In this document: one piece after another, positions 31,921-44,279 of the stretch
Numbering within the stretch: the stretch's first letter is position 1
Layout: each line of letters begins with the position of its first letter
Origin: Strongylocentrotus droebachiensis
Taxonomy: Eukaryota; Echinodermata; Echinoidea; Camarodonta; Strongylocentrotidae
DNA: 64,000 nt
Assembly (NCBI GenBank): GCA_035222895.1
Contig: JAVYIG010002232.1
Coordinates: forward strand, 1-64,000
Reading direction: 5' to 3'
Position numbers and translations under genes: made by a program
Notes under the pieces: generated by a model
What the model saw: the letters and a program-made list of their open reading frames with translations, nothing else
What the model was told of the DNA's origin: nothing
The model's database searches: none

Positions 31921-32120
31921 ATATCCTAGATGCTTACAATGACCATGGATCTGAAAGACAATTAAACACTTTTACTGAAAATCAAGGTAAGGAGGGAGAC
32001 ACAACACCTTGTGCAGAGATCCATCTCAACGGCCACACCCTGGAGCACTCCGGTCAAACACGTAACGAAAACCTCACCAAAGAGGACATTGCGAAGGCGT
32101 TACATGCTACTGCTATGACG
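31921..32120 (+). CDS. candidate internal exon of an unknown gene
   Basis: A 200-bp stretch lies between a splice acceptor (pyrimidine-rich upstream, AAAAACAG at 31913-31920) and a donor (ACG|GTATGT at 32121). Reading from 31923 gives 66 codons without a stop, from ILDAYNDHGSERQL to NLTKEDIAKALHATAMT, a hydrophilic sequence with a balanced composition unlike the repeat-derived frames nearby. The incoming intron would be phase 1 and the outgoing one phase 0. A second, very strong donor (CAAG|GTAAGG) lies inside at 31986/31987 and would give a 66-bp symmetric 1-1 exon, so alternative 5' splice sites are possible. I do not recognise the family. The chance of a random open frame is real. Confidence 0.35.
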
Positions 32121-32260
32121 GTATGTGATATAGAAGGACTACTTGGGAATCAGTGATTTAAAAATACCTGAAATGGCAACGTCATTTTAAGAGCAAAACA
32201 GAACTCTTAATGATTGAAGTGAATGATCTACGCAAGGGAGAACACTTTTTTTCTTTCTAG

Positions 32261-32281
32261 GCAGGCTTGCTGTCAAACTAG
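32261..32281 (+). other. possible terminal exon start
   Basis: TTTTTTTCTTTCTAG at 32246-32260 is a good acceptor. Joined in phase 0 to the exon ending at 32120, it adds AGLLSN and a stop at 32279-32281. The implied intron is only 140 bp and no AATAAA follows closely. Offered as a possibility only. Confidence 0.12.
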
Positions 32282-33054
32282 GGGCATGTTTTCCGGCTAT
32301 GCAATCTCTCATCGTGTCATCCAATGGAAGCCTTAAGGCGTGTCTTTTGTTGCTATTACATCTGTAACACCTTGCATGGTGTTGTCACTGCCAAGGCTGC
32401 CATTGGTCGACTCTGGTTACCATGGGTACGGTGTACAAGTGTCCATGAGGGCGGTTGTCTTTCTAATCGATCCTTCATCACATTTGTAAACATTTCAAGA
32501 GCTCTGCTTATCTTTACATTGACGTCATATCGTTCAAGTCATATATCTGTTTGATGTCAACGGGCTCTCAACCTCATTCTTGGATACGATCGACAACAAC
32601 AACAATCTTCCCTGATGACATTAACAAAAAACACAAAGTAGACAAGAAAAGAAAGTTTCATAAATTCTAGAACTGACTAAAAACAATCGATTCTTATTTA
32701 ACTTGTTATCTTATCCCTTTGCATCATACATTTAGATATTTTTTGTATGTGTTTATTGCATGGTAAGGAGTATTCGCAAACCTAAACTTAATCATTTTTG
32801 CAAGGACATTCGGGGGGGGGGGATTTTACAAAATATGATGACATGTTCTGTGTTTAATAGGGATATTTGGTCTACACCAACCCTCTCTTATCACACAAAA
32901 GTCAACTTTCACTAACATTTGTTTTTCTTTCTTGAGGAAATGTATTGAATCTTTGAAAAGAAAGATGAATTGTAGTAAGTAGCTTAGTGACCTCGTGGAT
33001 AAATGTCTCATATTGAAGGTCTTATGTAAAGGTATGATATGTACCCATCTACTC

Positions 33055-33255
33055 TTAAATATAAAGTTGAGTTCTGGTCATACGATTGCATTGTGAAAGA
33101 AAAGGTGTGGAAGGGATCAGAAAAAAGTTGATCATGTAGCATAAAAGTATTGGTGTGTACTGCAAGGTCCTGGATTCATCAAAATCATAATAAATTTGGC
33201 CCAGTCTTGGTATAAAGTAACAAGCACCGTACACAGAAAGATGTATATGGGACCA
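33055..33255 (+). mobile_element. MITE family C, partial copy
   Basis: TTAAATATAAAGTTGAGTTC, GGTCATACGATTGCATTGTG, AAGTATTGGTGTGTACTGCA and ACACAGAAAGATGTATATGG match the full copies. It breaks off at about 33250. Confidence 0.75.
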
Positions 33256-33726
33256 CAACAATGGTGTTGGGCCCACTTGCTTTGATTTCCTTATCTGTCT
33301 ATGCCCATTGCCCAGCCAGTATACATTTTCTACCAAAATTGTTTGGCAAATGATATTTATTTGTAATCTTGAACATTCAGTGTAAGTTTCGTTTGATTCT
33401 GTGAGAATTCATTACCTTTTTTTTACTTTTACCAGAACTCAAGTTTATCTTTAAATGTTAACACCGGAAATAAAGGAAGATTTTTTTCTCGTATTTTTGT
33501 TACTTTAGAAACACGAATTAAAAATCAATTTCGTCACACTTACATTTACAACTTCAATATATAAATTCGTTAGAAAGTACAATTTTAAAAAGTTCGGTTA
33601 TTTCCTATAATTCGCCTTTTCTGAATGCAAATTATGTTATTTCCTCTATTAGGAGAGTGGATGTGATTTTTCTCGAAAATTGCGATGTAAGAGATTCATC
33701 GCTAATAGAAATTGGAAGTAGGCTGT

Positions 33727-34227
33727 TTAAAGGTAATACAAAGTTTTGGGAAATTTTGAAAATTTGGTGGATAGTGAATCTTTACAATTTTGATATATTT
33801 GGATGCCCCTGTGGATGTTCTATAAGCACTAACAAAATTAGCCCCTAAAACACTTCTGTTTTTGAGAAAAATTGAATATAAAAATTTACCGGTGCTCCCG
33901 GTAAATTTTGATAAATTACAAATAGCGCCTATGGCCGTACAATGGTAGCTGCGACCATGAAAATCTCAGAATATGTAGTTGTGATATATACTTTCCAAAC
34001 GGGAATAGCTAATCGGTCGATTTTACATTGTTTTATACCAAAATTAATATCTTGACCTTGAGAGGGAGCTAAACAACATAAAGAGTTTATTATTTATAAT
34101 TTCATAACTTTAAACTCGATTTCAACCGCGACAACGATCAATGAGTATTGTAGGAACGCATATGCTTCCAATATGTTAATTTTAATTAAATTCATGACCC
34201 CATACCAAAACTTTGTAATACCTTTAA
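33727..34227 (+). mobile_element. TTAA-flanked MITE family A, copy 2
   Basis: TTAAAGGTAATACAAAG at the left and CTTTGTAATACCTTTAA at the right, with the same 500-bp body as copies 1 and 3. Differences are scattered substitutions and short deletions. Confidence 0.85.
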
Positions 34228-34290
34228 GTTCACATGAACTCATACAAGAGGTGCGGCATTGCTAGAACGGTGCGTCATTCTTATATAAGG

Positions 34291-35370
34291 ACAAAACTTT
34301 TCATTTGACCTAATTGAATGATTGTAAGAAATTGCTTAAATTCCGGGAAGTATGCTTGACGTCGTTAAGAATCCTTGACCGTTTTGCTATTACATAACAC
34401 TCGTAATATAGGAAAAAAAAGGAGGTCGGTAAAATGATGAGTGATTAACTTAATCGTATTAAAGTGATGAATAAAGAACATTGAAGAAAAATAATCAACT
34501 TTTCATTTGGCTTAAAAGAATGATTGTTAGAACTTGCTTTAAAGGAACCCAAAACCTTCATACTAAGTTACTTTTATTGTAAAGTTTAAAAGATTTGAAT
34601 AAAATCAGTGAAAATTTGAAAAAAATCGGGCAAGGAATAAGAAAGTTAGAGCTTTTTGAAATGACTAGTCACTAGAGGGCGGTATTCAATTTGATGACAT
34701 CATCTGTGAACAACTCTCCATGCCTTTTGTCCATAAAATTTCACAATTTTTTTGTTTTCTTCGTATTTATTTGTGTTCTTGATCCGACTTCATAACATGT
34801 GAAGTAGAATATCATTTTGCATTCTATATCTTGCTTCCAGGGGAGTACATTATCTCAATCACAAGAAAGAAGGAAAAACATGAAATTTGATGTACAAAAG
34901 GCATGGAGAGTTGTTCACAGATGATGTCATCAAATTGAATACCGCCCTCTAGTGACTAGTCATTTCAAAAAGCTCTTACTTCCTCATTCCTTGCCCGATT
35001 TTGTTCAAATTTTCACTGATATTTTTCAAATATCTTAAACTTTACAATAAAAGTAACTTCGTATGAAGGTTTTGGTTTCCTTTAATTTTAAGTTGAAGTA
35101 TGCTTAACGTTATTAAGAATCATTGACCGTTATGCTATTACATAACACTCGTGAAAAGAAAAAAAGGATGGAGTTGGTTATAAAATAATGAGTAATTATA
35201 TCATATGTAAGTGAGGAATGATACAGATTTTTTAAAAACCAAACCAAAACTTTTCATCTGACTGAATTGAATATTTGTAAAAAAATTGATTTATTTCGTG
35301 AATTATGCTAGCCTTATTAACTTCATTAAGAATCTTTGACCGTTACCTAGTTTTATAACACTCGAATAAG
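34291..35370 (+). repeat. tandem repeat, about 205-bp unit, interrupted by MITE D
   Basis: Units begin ACTTTTCAT(T/C)TG at about 34295, 34498 and 35250. They share ATTAAGAATC(C/A)TTGACCGT and ATAACACTCG. Unit 2 is split by MITE D at its TTAA; removing the MITE restores a unit of about 208 bp. Unit 3 is partial. Confidence 0.75.
34539..35085. mobile_element. TTAA-flanked large foldback MITE family D
   Basis: Ends TTAAAGGAACCCAAAACC and GGTTTTGGTTTCCTTTAA; the arms of about 200 bp pair almost throughout (for example AGTCACTAGAGGGCGGTATT with its complement), leaving a loop of about 120 bp. TTAA is duplicated at 34539-34542 and 35082-35085. Unit 1 of the surrounding tandem repeat keeps a single TTAA at the same place. 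Confidence 0.85.
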
Positions 35371-35411
35371 CTTGCAGAAGTCAGCATATTCCAGTTTATA
35401 TATCTCTCTTT

Positions 35412-35640
35412 AGAAATCTAGCCATCTGATTGGTCGAAATCGCAGTCGTGATTTTGGATATGCCCGCAAAGAGACGAACACACAGCCTAGTCAATAGTTC
35501 AGGAGTGATGTTCCCGCAAGATTCTGGGTACCAAAACAATAGTTAAATCCCCATTGGTTTACGTGTTAAACTTCGTGTTAAAACTAAGTTTGTGCGCGAA
35601 TACCATACATTTTTTGTGCGATTAATTTGTTTGCTACATT
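35412..35640. repeat. dispersed repeat P, copy 2
   Basis: Collinear with 2149-2400: CATCTGATTGGTCGAAAT, GTGATTTT, CATTGGTTTACGTGTTAAA and TTTTTGTGCGATT. Confidence 0.6.
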
Positions 35641-35774
35641 TGCACACAGCGCAGACGATCGCCGACTTTGATCTGAGGTCTAGATCTACATGTTATGACG
35701 AGATAACGCCTCTTTGGAAATATGGAGATAAACTTGCTCTTTCATATGACACCTCATTTTTTTAGTATCACCTA

Positions 35775-35969
35775 TTAAAGCTTATCTGCCATAGTTTACA
35801 GGAGGGATTAGACCGCCCTACAAGGTCACAGGACAGGTGGTTATCTCATCAACTCAGCTCTCAGTTAACATAAGAAAAAGAGGATCATGGGGGACCAATG
35901 GTCACCGATTAGGCATTGATTGTTATATAGAGGGCGCAAGTAGCTACAAGTAGTGCAGTGCCCCTTTAA
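35775..35969 (-). mobile_element. TTAA-flanked MITE family B, inverted copy
   Basis: In inverse orientation it shows CAGGTGGTTATCTCATCAAC, ATGGGGGACCAATGGTCACC and GTAGTGCAGTGCCCCTTTAA. TTAA sits at both ends (35775-35778 and 35966-35969). At 195 bp it is the best estimate of full length. Confidence 0.8.
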
Positions 35970-36007
35970 ACACCTTTTCCTCTCACAGCAGTCATATCTA
36001 TATTATA

Positions 36008-36761
36008 CCCCCTTCACAAATTACATGGATTTTTCTTACGAGTCCTTAAGGATCGCTCAAATTCACGGATCTTTCACTTTTACGACCGATTTAGGAGTTG
36101 TTACGAGCTACTACGATTTATTACGGTTATTACGATGTATTTGCGGCAAAACTCCACGATTTATAACGGGTTGTCACGGATGACTACGAGCAACTAACGT
36201 GTTAGTTACGATCTGTTTACGTGTTGTTACGAATATATACGAGTTAGTTACAAGTATTTACGAGTCCTTACGATTTTTAGCCAAAAAATAACAACTGAAA
36301 ATGAAGTGTTCGAATTTGCAGCTTTGATACCTTTCCCCAAATCGTAAACAATTGGTAAGAGTACGTAAAGTATACGTATCTATTCTTAACGTACTCGTAA
36401 CTACATGCTAAATGCTCGTAACAATCCGTAAAGCCATCGTAACGCGACCCTAATGAAATCGTAAACAACACGTAAGCACTTGTAATAATCCGTAGATAAT
36501 CCGTAAACAAATCTTAAACTAACCGTAACAAATCATTTAAAAAAAAATTGTTACGAGTCATTAACATTAACGAGTTATTTAAGTAAAAATTAATCCGTGG
36601 ACAATCTTAAGAAGTTTTTTTGACATAACAACAAAATTGGCCTCTCCTTTCACGGATCCTAAAGCGTGTCTACGAGTTGTGACGAGTTTTTTTTACGGAT
36701 GCTTGCGATCGACTACGAGCCGTAAGGACTCGTAAGATAAATCCGTGTATGTGAAGGGGGG
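36008..36761. mobile_element. 754-bp array element with TTACGA repeats
   Basis: Inverted ends CCCCCTTCACA... and ...TGTGAAGGGGGG extend about 45 bp, including GGATTT(T/A)TCTTACGAGTC, between TA dinucleotides (36006-36007 and 36762-36763). The interior is dominated by short TTACGA, TTACGG or ACGAGT motifs. They read mainly as TTACG in the left third and right end and as CGTAA between about 36340 and 36540. No transposase. The array style resembles the Harbinger element at 43769, but the termini differ, so the superfamily is open. Confidence 0.7.
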
Positions 36762-37387
36762 TATTTACCATTAGGCAGCGGAATCACACAAAGAATTTCA
36801 AAGTGATTCAAAATTAAAATGAGTTAACGAGCCCTTATACAATGCCGATGTTTCGCGTGGTATTAATATTTTTCCTATTGTGCTGGCAGTGACGGACAGA
36901 CGTATCTTCATATCTTCTATACGATATAAACCTTTTATTTCGTTTATATATATATTTTTTTAACAGTTAATATTGAATAATACTTTAATTTCAGTAGGCC
37001 TACACGGGTATCACATGAAGTGTTTTCATGCCTATAACGTATACAGGAATCTACCTGTATTTACATGCCGTAATCATCAGGGCATCATGATAAGCAGAAT
37101 CTCCAAATATTATCAATAATACATCTTTTACTGATTTTATTCCCGTAACCATTTTTCCCTTGAGACAGCTTGAGACAGCTTGATCTTGAAGTATGAAATA
37201 ATAAAGATATATTTAGAAATTGATCTATTATCATTACTTCTTAAGATTCATGTAGATCAACATAATATAAAGCCAACTTTGTTTGAATAGGTAATATGCG
37301 CCGATAGAAATCATAACATTTATAAAATAAACGAGATAAAAGTGTTTTTTTTCTTTGGAATTGGATATCTTGTGCGGTTGAGTGTTT

Positions 37388-37722
37388 TGAAAATATTAAC
37401 TCCTGAAGACTTTTACGAGTGTTATGTAATACACTTCTTAAATGATATTATTAAAATGAAGTGTAATTAATTTCTATTCAATTAATTGATTGCGTTCCCT
37501 GAAAATAATAACCCCTGAGGGCCTGAAGACTTTTACGAGTGTTATGTATAATAAACTTCTTAAATTCTTTTGAAAAATGAAGTGTAATTAATTTCTATTC
37601 AATTAAATGATTGCGTTCTTTGAAAATGATAACCCCTGAAGACTTGTACGAGTATTATGTAATAAACGTCCTAAATTACATAATTAAAATGAAGTGTAAT
37701 TAGAATTGTATTTAATAAAAAG
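37388..37722 (+). repeat. three-copy tandem repeat, period about 111-120 bp
   Basis: AATGAAGTGTAATTA at about 37455, 37576 and 37687, and TGAAGACTT(T/G)TACGAGT at 37404, 37524 and 37637 recur in register with AACCCCTGA. Each unit contains a version of TTACGAGTGTTATGTAAT. Confidence 0.8.
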
Positions 37723-38685
37723 GATAACAGGCAAGTCGAAGAGGTCCCTTTCTATGTAGTGGATTCTATTCACGATGAGTTCACTTTTCCTTACTAATAA
37801 TTGCTCATTGTTTCTCTTCATAATTGTTCTATAGCACATTAATTACATAAACGCATTATTTTCTTAATATTTTAGCCAATGGAGTACTCGGACAGATGAA
37901 AATGTAATAACTTCTTGAATTTTTGTTTTACTTATAGTACTAGAAATTTTCAATGATGCTTGGATGACCATTTGCGAGGCGTGAAAGAAAGAGGAATGAT
38001 TAGTAATGAAGGCTGTTCTTTCACATTTGAGAAAAATTATTCTTTCGGACAATTAAATGTGGTTTTCATTTCTCCTTCCTTCATTATTTAATGGCCTTCT
38101 TTTCCTGCAACTTTCTAAATGAATAATGATTGGTATTTTAAAATTTGCTTTAATGTCATAATTTATTATTATTATATTGTATAGACATTTATTAAATATT
38201 ATTGTATAAATATATATATTAGATATGTAATATTGCTGAAATGTAATTGGATTTGTATGTTGCAGAAGAAAATATATTCAATTCAAGTCGATTCAATTAC
38301 CTTTTCACTTCGAAAGATGAATACCACGCCAGGCACCGGCCTTTTGTAAGGGCTCGCTACCTCATTTGAAGTATTAACTACTTGGACATTCTTTGTGTGA
38401 TCCCTTTGCCTGAACACCTTGGATGTGCAAACCACTTCGGATTGTTCTTCTTCTTATTAAACTAAATTCTATTTATACTTCTATTTGTGTATTTTAGGAA
38501 TTTTTCAATTTAAAGTTGACAGAAGTTGAACAAAATAGTCTTCAACTTCTATGAAGACTTTATGTCTATAACATTCATCAGTTGAAAAGGAGAAGAAGAA
38601 AAAAGTAATTTTGGACAACCGAGCAGCTGCAACCGAGGAGAAAAATGCTAAATTATATTGATCTTTGAAGAATATGGTTTCACTG

Positions 38686-39154
38686 TTAAAGGTCGGGTGA
38701 AATCCAAATATAAGTTGATTCCTGTTAATGTGCATGGCTGCATACAACTCATATTTTGTTATTAAAACATCTAAATATATTTCATAGCTTTTTAAATATT
38801 TCAAAAAATAATTTTCTCAGACCTGCTAATTAAGCTCCACCTTGAAAAAATGCTCCAGATCTCATTCATCTTGTGACATCATCTGTCAATCATTAATGAG
38901 CTAACAAGAGACAATGGTAAACAGGTGGTCAGGTCTGGTGAAGCTACGTACCACTGTCTCTTGTCAGCTCACTAATGATTGACATATGATGTCACAAGAT
39001 GAATGAGATCTGGAGCATTTTTTAGGGCGGAGCTTCGCAGGTCTGAGAAAATTATTTAAACAAATATTAACAAATCTATGAAATATATTTAGATTTTTTA
39101 ATAACAGGACGTCAACAGGAATCAATTTATTTTTGGATTTCACCTCACCTTTAA
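38686..39154. mobile_element. TTAA-flanked foldback MITE family E
   Basis: Ends TTAAAGGTCGGGTGAAATCC and GGATTTCACCTCACCTTTAA, TTAA duplicated on both sides. Long arms pair through AATTTTCTCAGACCTGC, TGCTCCAGATCTCATTCATC and ATTAGTGAGCT-type sequence, with a short loop near 38930. No coding content. Confidence 0.85.
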
Positions 39155-40169
39155 ATGGGTTTAATCACGGCTTGAAACATAATTATTTGGCCCGACAACT
39201 GCCGTATTTATCTCACTACAGAATTCATCTTTTTGGGGGAGAAAATATGTCATTTGTTGCCTCGCAGCATACATTAAAATATACCCTTTATATTTCATGT
39301 CTTTAAATGTACATGTTCCTAAATTCTAAAGTAAACTTAAAGATTGTGCAGGGTTTCTAAAAAGAGACATTCTGCTCCCTGTATCATCAATGCCATTTTG
39401 ATACACCGAGAGGCGAAGCACTTTACGGGGATATTGATTCATATTTTGTCATCGCATCATGCACATGCTAACATGATGAACTGTATTCTGTGCCACTTCT
39501 GTTTTTAAAAGAGATTATCGAGAGTTAAGTATGATTAAACCATATAATTAACATAAAAATCTTATTTCAATGGTGCCGTTGGTGAATTCAAGGAGATATT
39601 TTTAGATATAATTTTCTTTATCGCCCGGAGTGTCAAGTCTGACAGACATGAGCGCTATACAAGAACCCACTAGTATTATTATTATTACGGTGACTTTCGG
39701 CTTGAAAATTTCATCTATGTTAGATGTCGATTTACAGCACGGTGTAATAGAAATGCTGAAAAAAAAGGGAACGTGGTTTGTACGGTTTGGTATTAAACGA
39801 ATGTCATTGTATCCCTTTGTTTGAGTGGATGAAAGTGTATTTAAGTGTGAATATCAAATAAATGAATATTTTATTAATATAAACTTTATGAGTTTGAGGC
39901 TCGTGTCAATCGAAGAGGAGAGAGAAATAAATAGAACAAGAAACAAACCCATACATATAAATACCATTTGTTGTGCTAAACTATGGTGGGGGGGGGGGGG
40001 GGTGATTAAACCAGCCCCGAACACTGAATTTGCCATGCTCCATCCCGTTGCTGGAATGATTTCGGGGTGAACCTCATATGCAGGCTATTTTGTTTAGAAC
40101 CAGCAATCTGGACGAGTGAATATTACGTAGCACTCCGGTACTCTATTCCTATAGCCTCTGAATTAGGTA

Positions 40170-40366
40170 AATAGGGACTTTTATATTTGCACGACGACAT
40201 AGTAGACTGCAACGTGTGACGTCCTTATAAGGCACTGGCAGTGCCTTAAAATTGTTGTTGTTGTTGTTGAGATTAATGGCGTTTCCATCGTCATTGGACA
40301 TCACAGTGCCTTAGAAGGACGTCACACGTAGCAGTCCACTATGTCATCGTGCAAATCCAAAAGTCC
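40170..40366. mobile_element. foldback MITE family H, copy with GTT repeat loop
   Basis: AGGGACTTTTATATTTGCAC on the left and GTGCAAATCCAAAAGTCCCT on the right, with ACGTGTGACGTCCTTATAAG and its partner inside. The loop contains (TTG)6 at 40254-40271 and extra sequence absent from the 13537 copy. Confidence 0.7.
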
Positions 40367-40463
40367 CTCATACCGATTCGAAGACAACTTCTACCTACAT
40401 AAAAATCACGCGCCCTCACAAGACATGTTGATCATTTTCGATAATCTCAGACAAACTCGTCAA

Positions 40464-41291
40464 ACGTACCACCAATGCGTGTAGGCGTATATGTATACTG
40501 GCGCCAGTGGGGGTAGACGTCTAACATTTGTCTAAATGTTTGTAAAGAAATCAATGTAAAATCAATGTAAAGTAAAAGATGATTGAAGAGAAAAGTTTGA
40601 CTTAAACGACTAGTTGTCACATTTTGAAATTTCAATCTTCAATAAAAGGGGGAGAATTTACAACTGTGTCTTTTGGAGCTCTTACATAATAGAATACCTC
40701 TCTTTGTATAATGGTGACAAGAAAATCAATAAACTCCCAAATGACTTAAAGCAACTATACGTTGAATAAACATGTCGCTGTCTAAAAGATACGTTACATC
40801 TTTATTTATTGTTATTGTTTTGAATGCAAATAGCGGCGTGGATTGCGAGGGTTTAATGGAACAAATTGATTGACTTTTCACCGACTGGAAGAATACCAGA
40901 GTGTTCGATTGATCCTCTTAGTTGCATTAAATTCACTTCCTTTCCAAAGATTACATCTTCAACTGAATTGACTGAAAGGGAGCCGAGTGGCCGTTATTTG
41001 CTCGTCTAATTCAACAATCAGCTGGAGAGAGATATAGACTAATGAAATGACAGGAAAGTATCTCCAATGAATCTATATTTTCTTTTAAATCCACAGGGAA
41101 CACGGGGAATGAATCAGAAAGTATGTTTTCGTACATCTAAATGCGTCAGATATTCAATTTACGTACCGCCACTGCGTGTAGGCGTATATAGACTAATGAA
41201 ATGACAGGAAAGTATCTCACAATGAATCCATATTTTCTTTTAATCCACAGGGAACACGGGGAATGAATCAGAAAGTATGTTTTCGTACATA
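40464..41291. repeat. local duplications around 40.5 and 41.0-41.3 kb
   Basis: TAGACTAATGAAATGACAGG starts at 41035 and 41189 (period 154) and continues with TCCACAGGGAACACGGGGAA and AGTATGTTTTCGTACAT. CGTACC(A/G)CCA(A/C)TGCGTGTAGG occurs at 40465 and 41162, tying a third segment to the array. Confidence 0.7.
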
Positions 41292-41540
41292 ATTTTGGGG
41301 GCTGATAAGAAAAACACCCGGTATATCAAGTGCGTAATTTTAATGCTGTTAAGTGGCTCGAAATATGCATTTATTGTCGGTGTATTCCCACGTGGGTGTG
41401 TGATAGTGTTCGTCCACTATGATATGAGATGGTGCTTGTTAAAAGCTGAGACAACAAAACGTCTACAATTACGTATTCCTGGTAGCTCTTTCATATAAAT
41501 AGTATTTATTTCTTCAAGAAAAGAAAAAGGAGATGATTTT

Positions 41541-41947
41541 TTAAAGATGAAGACCAGTTATGGTCATGCGATTGCATTGTGAAAGAAACGTTGTGAAATC
41601 GATCAGAAAAGGTTGATCATCTAGCATATAAGTATTGGTGTGTACTGCAAGGTTCTGGAATCATCAAAATGACAAGAAATTTGGTCCAGTCTTCATAAAG
41701 TTACAAGCACTGTACACAGAAAGATGTATATGGGACTACGCACACCGTGCGCGACACGTGCGTTTTTATCTCTCACACACTAAAAGATAAACTAATTTAC
41801 CAAATATATCAATCAGTAGGCGGTTTCCCGGTAAAATTGTTATCATCATGTATTATTCAACACATATTCTTTCACATGATTGGTAATAAGAGCTTCCATT
41901 TCATATTTTGAAATTGGGGCGTTTCCAATTCTGGTCTTTACCTTTAA
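41541..41947 (+). mobile_element. TTAA-flanked MITE family C, full copy 2
   Basis: TTAAAGATGAAGACCAGTTA at the left, TTCTGGTCTTTACCTTTAA at the right, 407 bp, collinear with 15940-16344 with scattered differences. Confidence 0.85.
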
Positions 41948-42439
41948 AGCAAGTGAAATGTACATACACCTATAAAGTCTGGTATAAAAGCATACGTAAT
42001 GGCCTTCAATTTGTTAGTATATCGTCTCAACGGCCAACAAACAAAACGTAACTTTGGCTATATGATGCAATCGAATAAAATAAAATACTGCATACCAATG
42101 AGAACAAAAAAAGAATGTTTTTACCTGATATTCTTAATTGATTAACTGTCAAGTATTGGACTTCTTGTCTTACTGAATTGTGAACGTGAGGGCTCATACT
42201 GTGTGCGTGGTGCATGCGTGTGTGTATGCGCGCGTGGGAGGATATAGCACATTTACATTTTTTGTTAGCGAATATGTGTTTTTCTTAAACACATCTTTAT
42301 TTTCTTTGAGGGGAGGGGGTCAAAAGCTCACTCCGATGTATCCGCTAGCGAATATGTCTTTTTCTCTATTACCCGTCAAAGTGATTGCTTTCGGAAAGCA
42401 GATAAAAAGATATATTGATCATGGAGTAAACAAAAGTTA

Positions 42440-43765
42440 AAAAAAAGAAGAAAAAAAAAACAGCAGTGTTCCAGCTTGTCATGATAAAAGATGTTTACAT
42501 GTTTCTTTCGCTGCTTTATGTTTCCTTCATGTCTTTTTACCTTCTAAACCGAATGAAAATGATGGATAATCTCATTCAGCACACCACGAAATGATACGAA
42601 ATTAAGGCAGCTCCAAATGATTGGTAAGATTGTGGTTAAAATAATAAGAAATTAATTTAATTTCGTTGCCTACAGTCGTACAATTATGTAGCAAGAGTTA
42701 AGTCATTCCATTAGGTTTCCTTCCGCCTATTCCCTTAATTCCACACAAAAGGATCTCCGGAATTTTCAAGTGATGGACTTAAAGAAATATTTTTTGTAAG
42801 TCTTTTACCATTTTATCTGTGTGTCTTTGCGTGTGGGAGCGCGTGTTTACCTGGAAACTAGGAATAGTTATCTGTGTTTTAAGTCGGCCTACTTCTTTTC
42901 TACACTTTCCGCTTCTGCTAATGCCATGAAATGGAATATTTTCATTTTGCAGCTTTACATTAATCTATTATAAGTTTCCATAGACGGATGTAGTTATATC
43001 ACCGCTCCATAATCTCCACATTAAAATCCCTCGGATGAAGAGGAAAATCAAGGCTCTCTGTTGCTCAGATGCAGACAATTAAGGACTGCAGAGCTGCCAA
43101 CCATTCCGTTTTTCCCGGAATTATTCCGTTTTTTAATCCCAATTACGTTTTTTTTTCACAAAACACGTTTTTTATTTTTTATTTTTTATTTTTTTTTATA
43201 ATTTTTAAAATGGGCCATGCATTATGGTTCAAGGCATGGCCACACACAGGATTTTTTCCTGTTGGGTGCCGGGGGACAATGCAATGAATTTTTGACAATT
43301 TATTGCATTTTCTTCGTTTTAGGGGATTTCTGGGGCGGCCGCGTACCCTAGCAAACACTGCGTACAGTCATGATTCAGGGGCTAAGCAATGGCCTCGTTA
43401 CTGTGAGGCCCCAGTATAAAAATCGTGTCGATCAGCTATATTAGTGCCCTTTTGTGAGGCATTAATCCTCATTACTGTCAATTATGATTTAAGGACGTAG
43501 GTTCCCTAGCTGATTAGCATAGTAGCACACATATGATTTAGCAGTCACGCAAAACAAACACTCGCAAATTAATATTCATTAAAATCTGAGAATGTATGCC
43601 ATTATCTAGATCTATTATAAATAAATAATTTTTTTAAATCCTTACCTAAACTGGGGTAAAAATAATTATTCCACCATTATGACCAACAGTGTATGTTAAC
43701 GAGAGAAAGTATGATGTGCATATCTCACTCTTCTTATGTTACTCTATCCACTTTTCCTTCTTATG
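42440..43765. other. AT-rich unique sequence, no gene seen
   Basis: Low-complexity T-rich blocks at 43140-43205. Nothing resembling an exon. Ends at the Harbinger left terminus. Confidence 0.45.
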
Positions 43766-43782
43766 GCACAGTCACACGGCCA

Positions 43783-44275
43783 CTTACGGTAGCTGCGGAT
43801 GCTTACGGATAAAAGTCCGTAAGCATCCGCAAGGATCCGTATCATCCGTAAGCATCCGTATCCATCCGTAATTCAATCCGCAGGATCCGCAGACATACGC
43901 AGATCCGCAGCGGAATTTTGAAAATCTCAAAATTTTGCTGCGGATGAAATATACGTAAGCATCCGCAGAATATACGTTATCCATACGTAAAATACGTAAC
44001 TCATACGTAAGATACGTAAACTCATCCGCAGGATACGTTAGATACGTAACTGATCCGCACACTTTGTCGGGTGTGCGGATGCCTGCGGATACATAGGGGT
44101 ACGTAAACACTATTACGTAGGAGAATTTTTGACATATATATTGCGGATCTTACGATAGGACTTGCGGTAATTGCGTATGCTTGCGGATGGGATACGAATA
44201 TTACGGATGGGATACGGATGTTACGGATTGGATATGTATGTTACGGTTGAGATACGGATAATATGCGGAATTTTT
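43783..44275 (+). repeat. Harbinger left subterminal CGTA/CGCA array
   Basis: By eye about 40 occurrences of a CCGTA, ACGTA, CCGCA or ACGCA core (either strand) in about 490 bp, roughly one per 12 bp. They read mainly as ATCCGTA/ATCCGCA up to about 44085 and mainly as TGCGGAT/TTACGGAT after that. Likely transposase or partner-protein binding sites; inference from position only. Confidence 0.8.
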
Positions 44276-44279
44276 ACCT

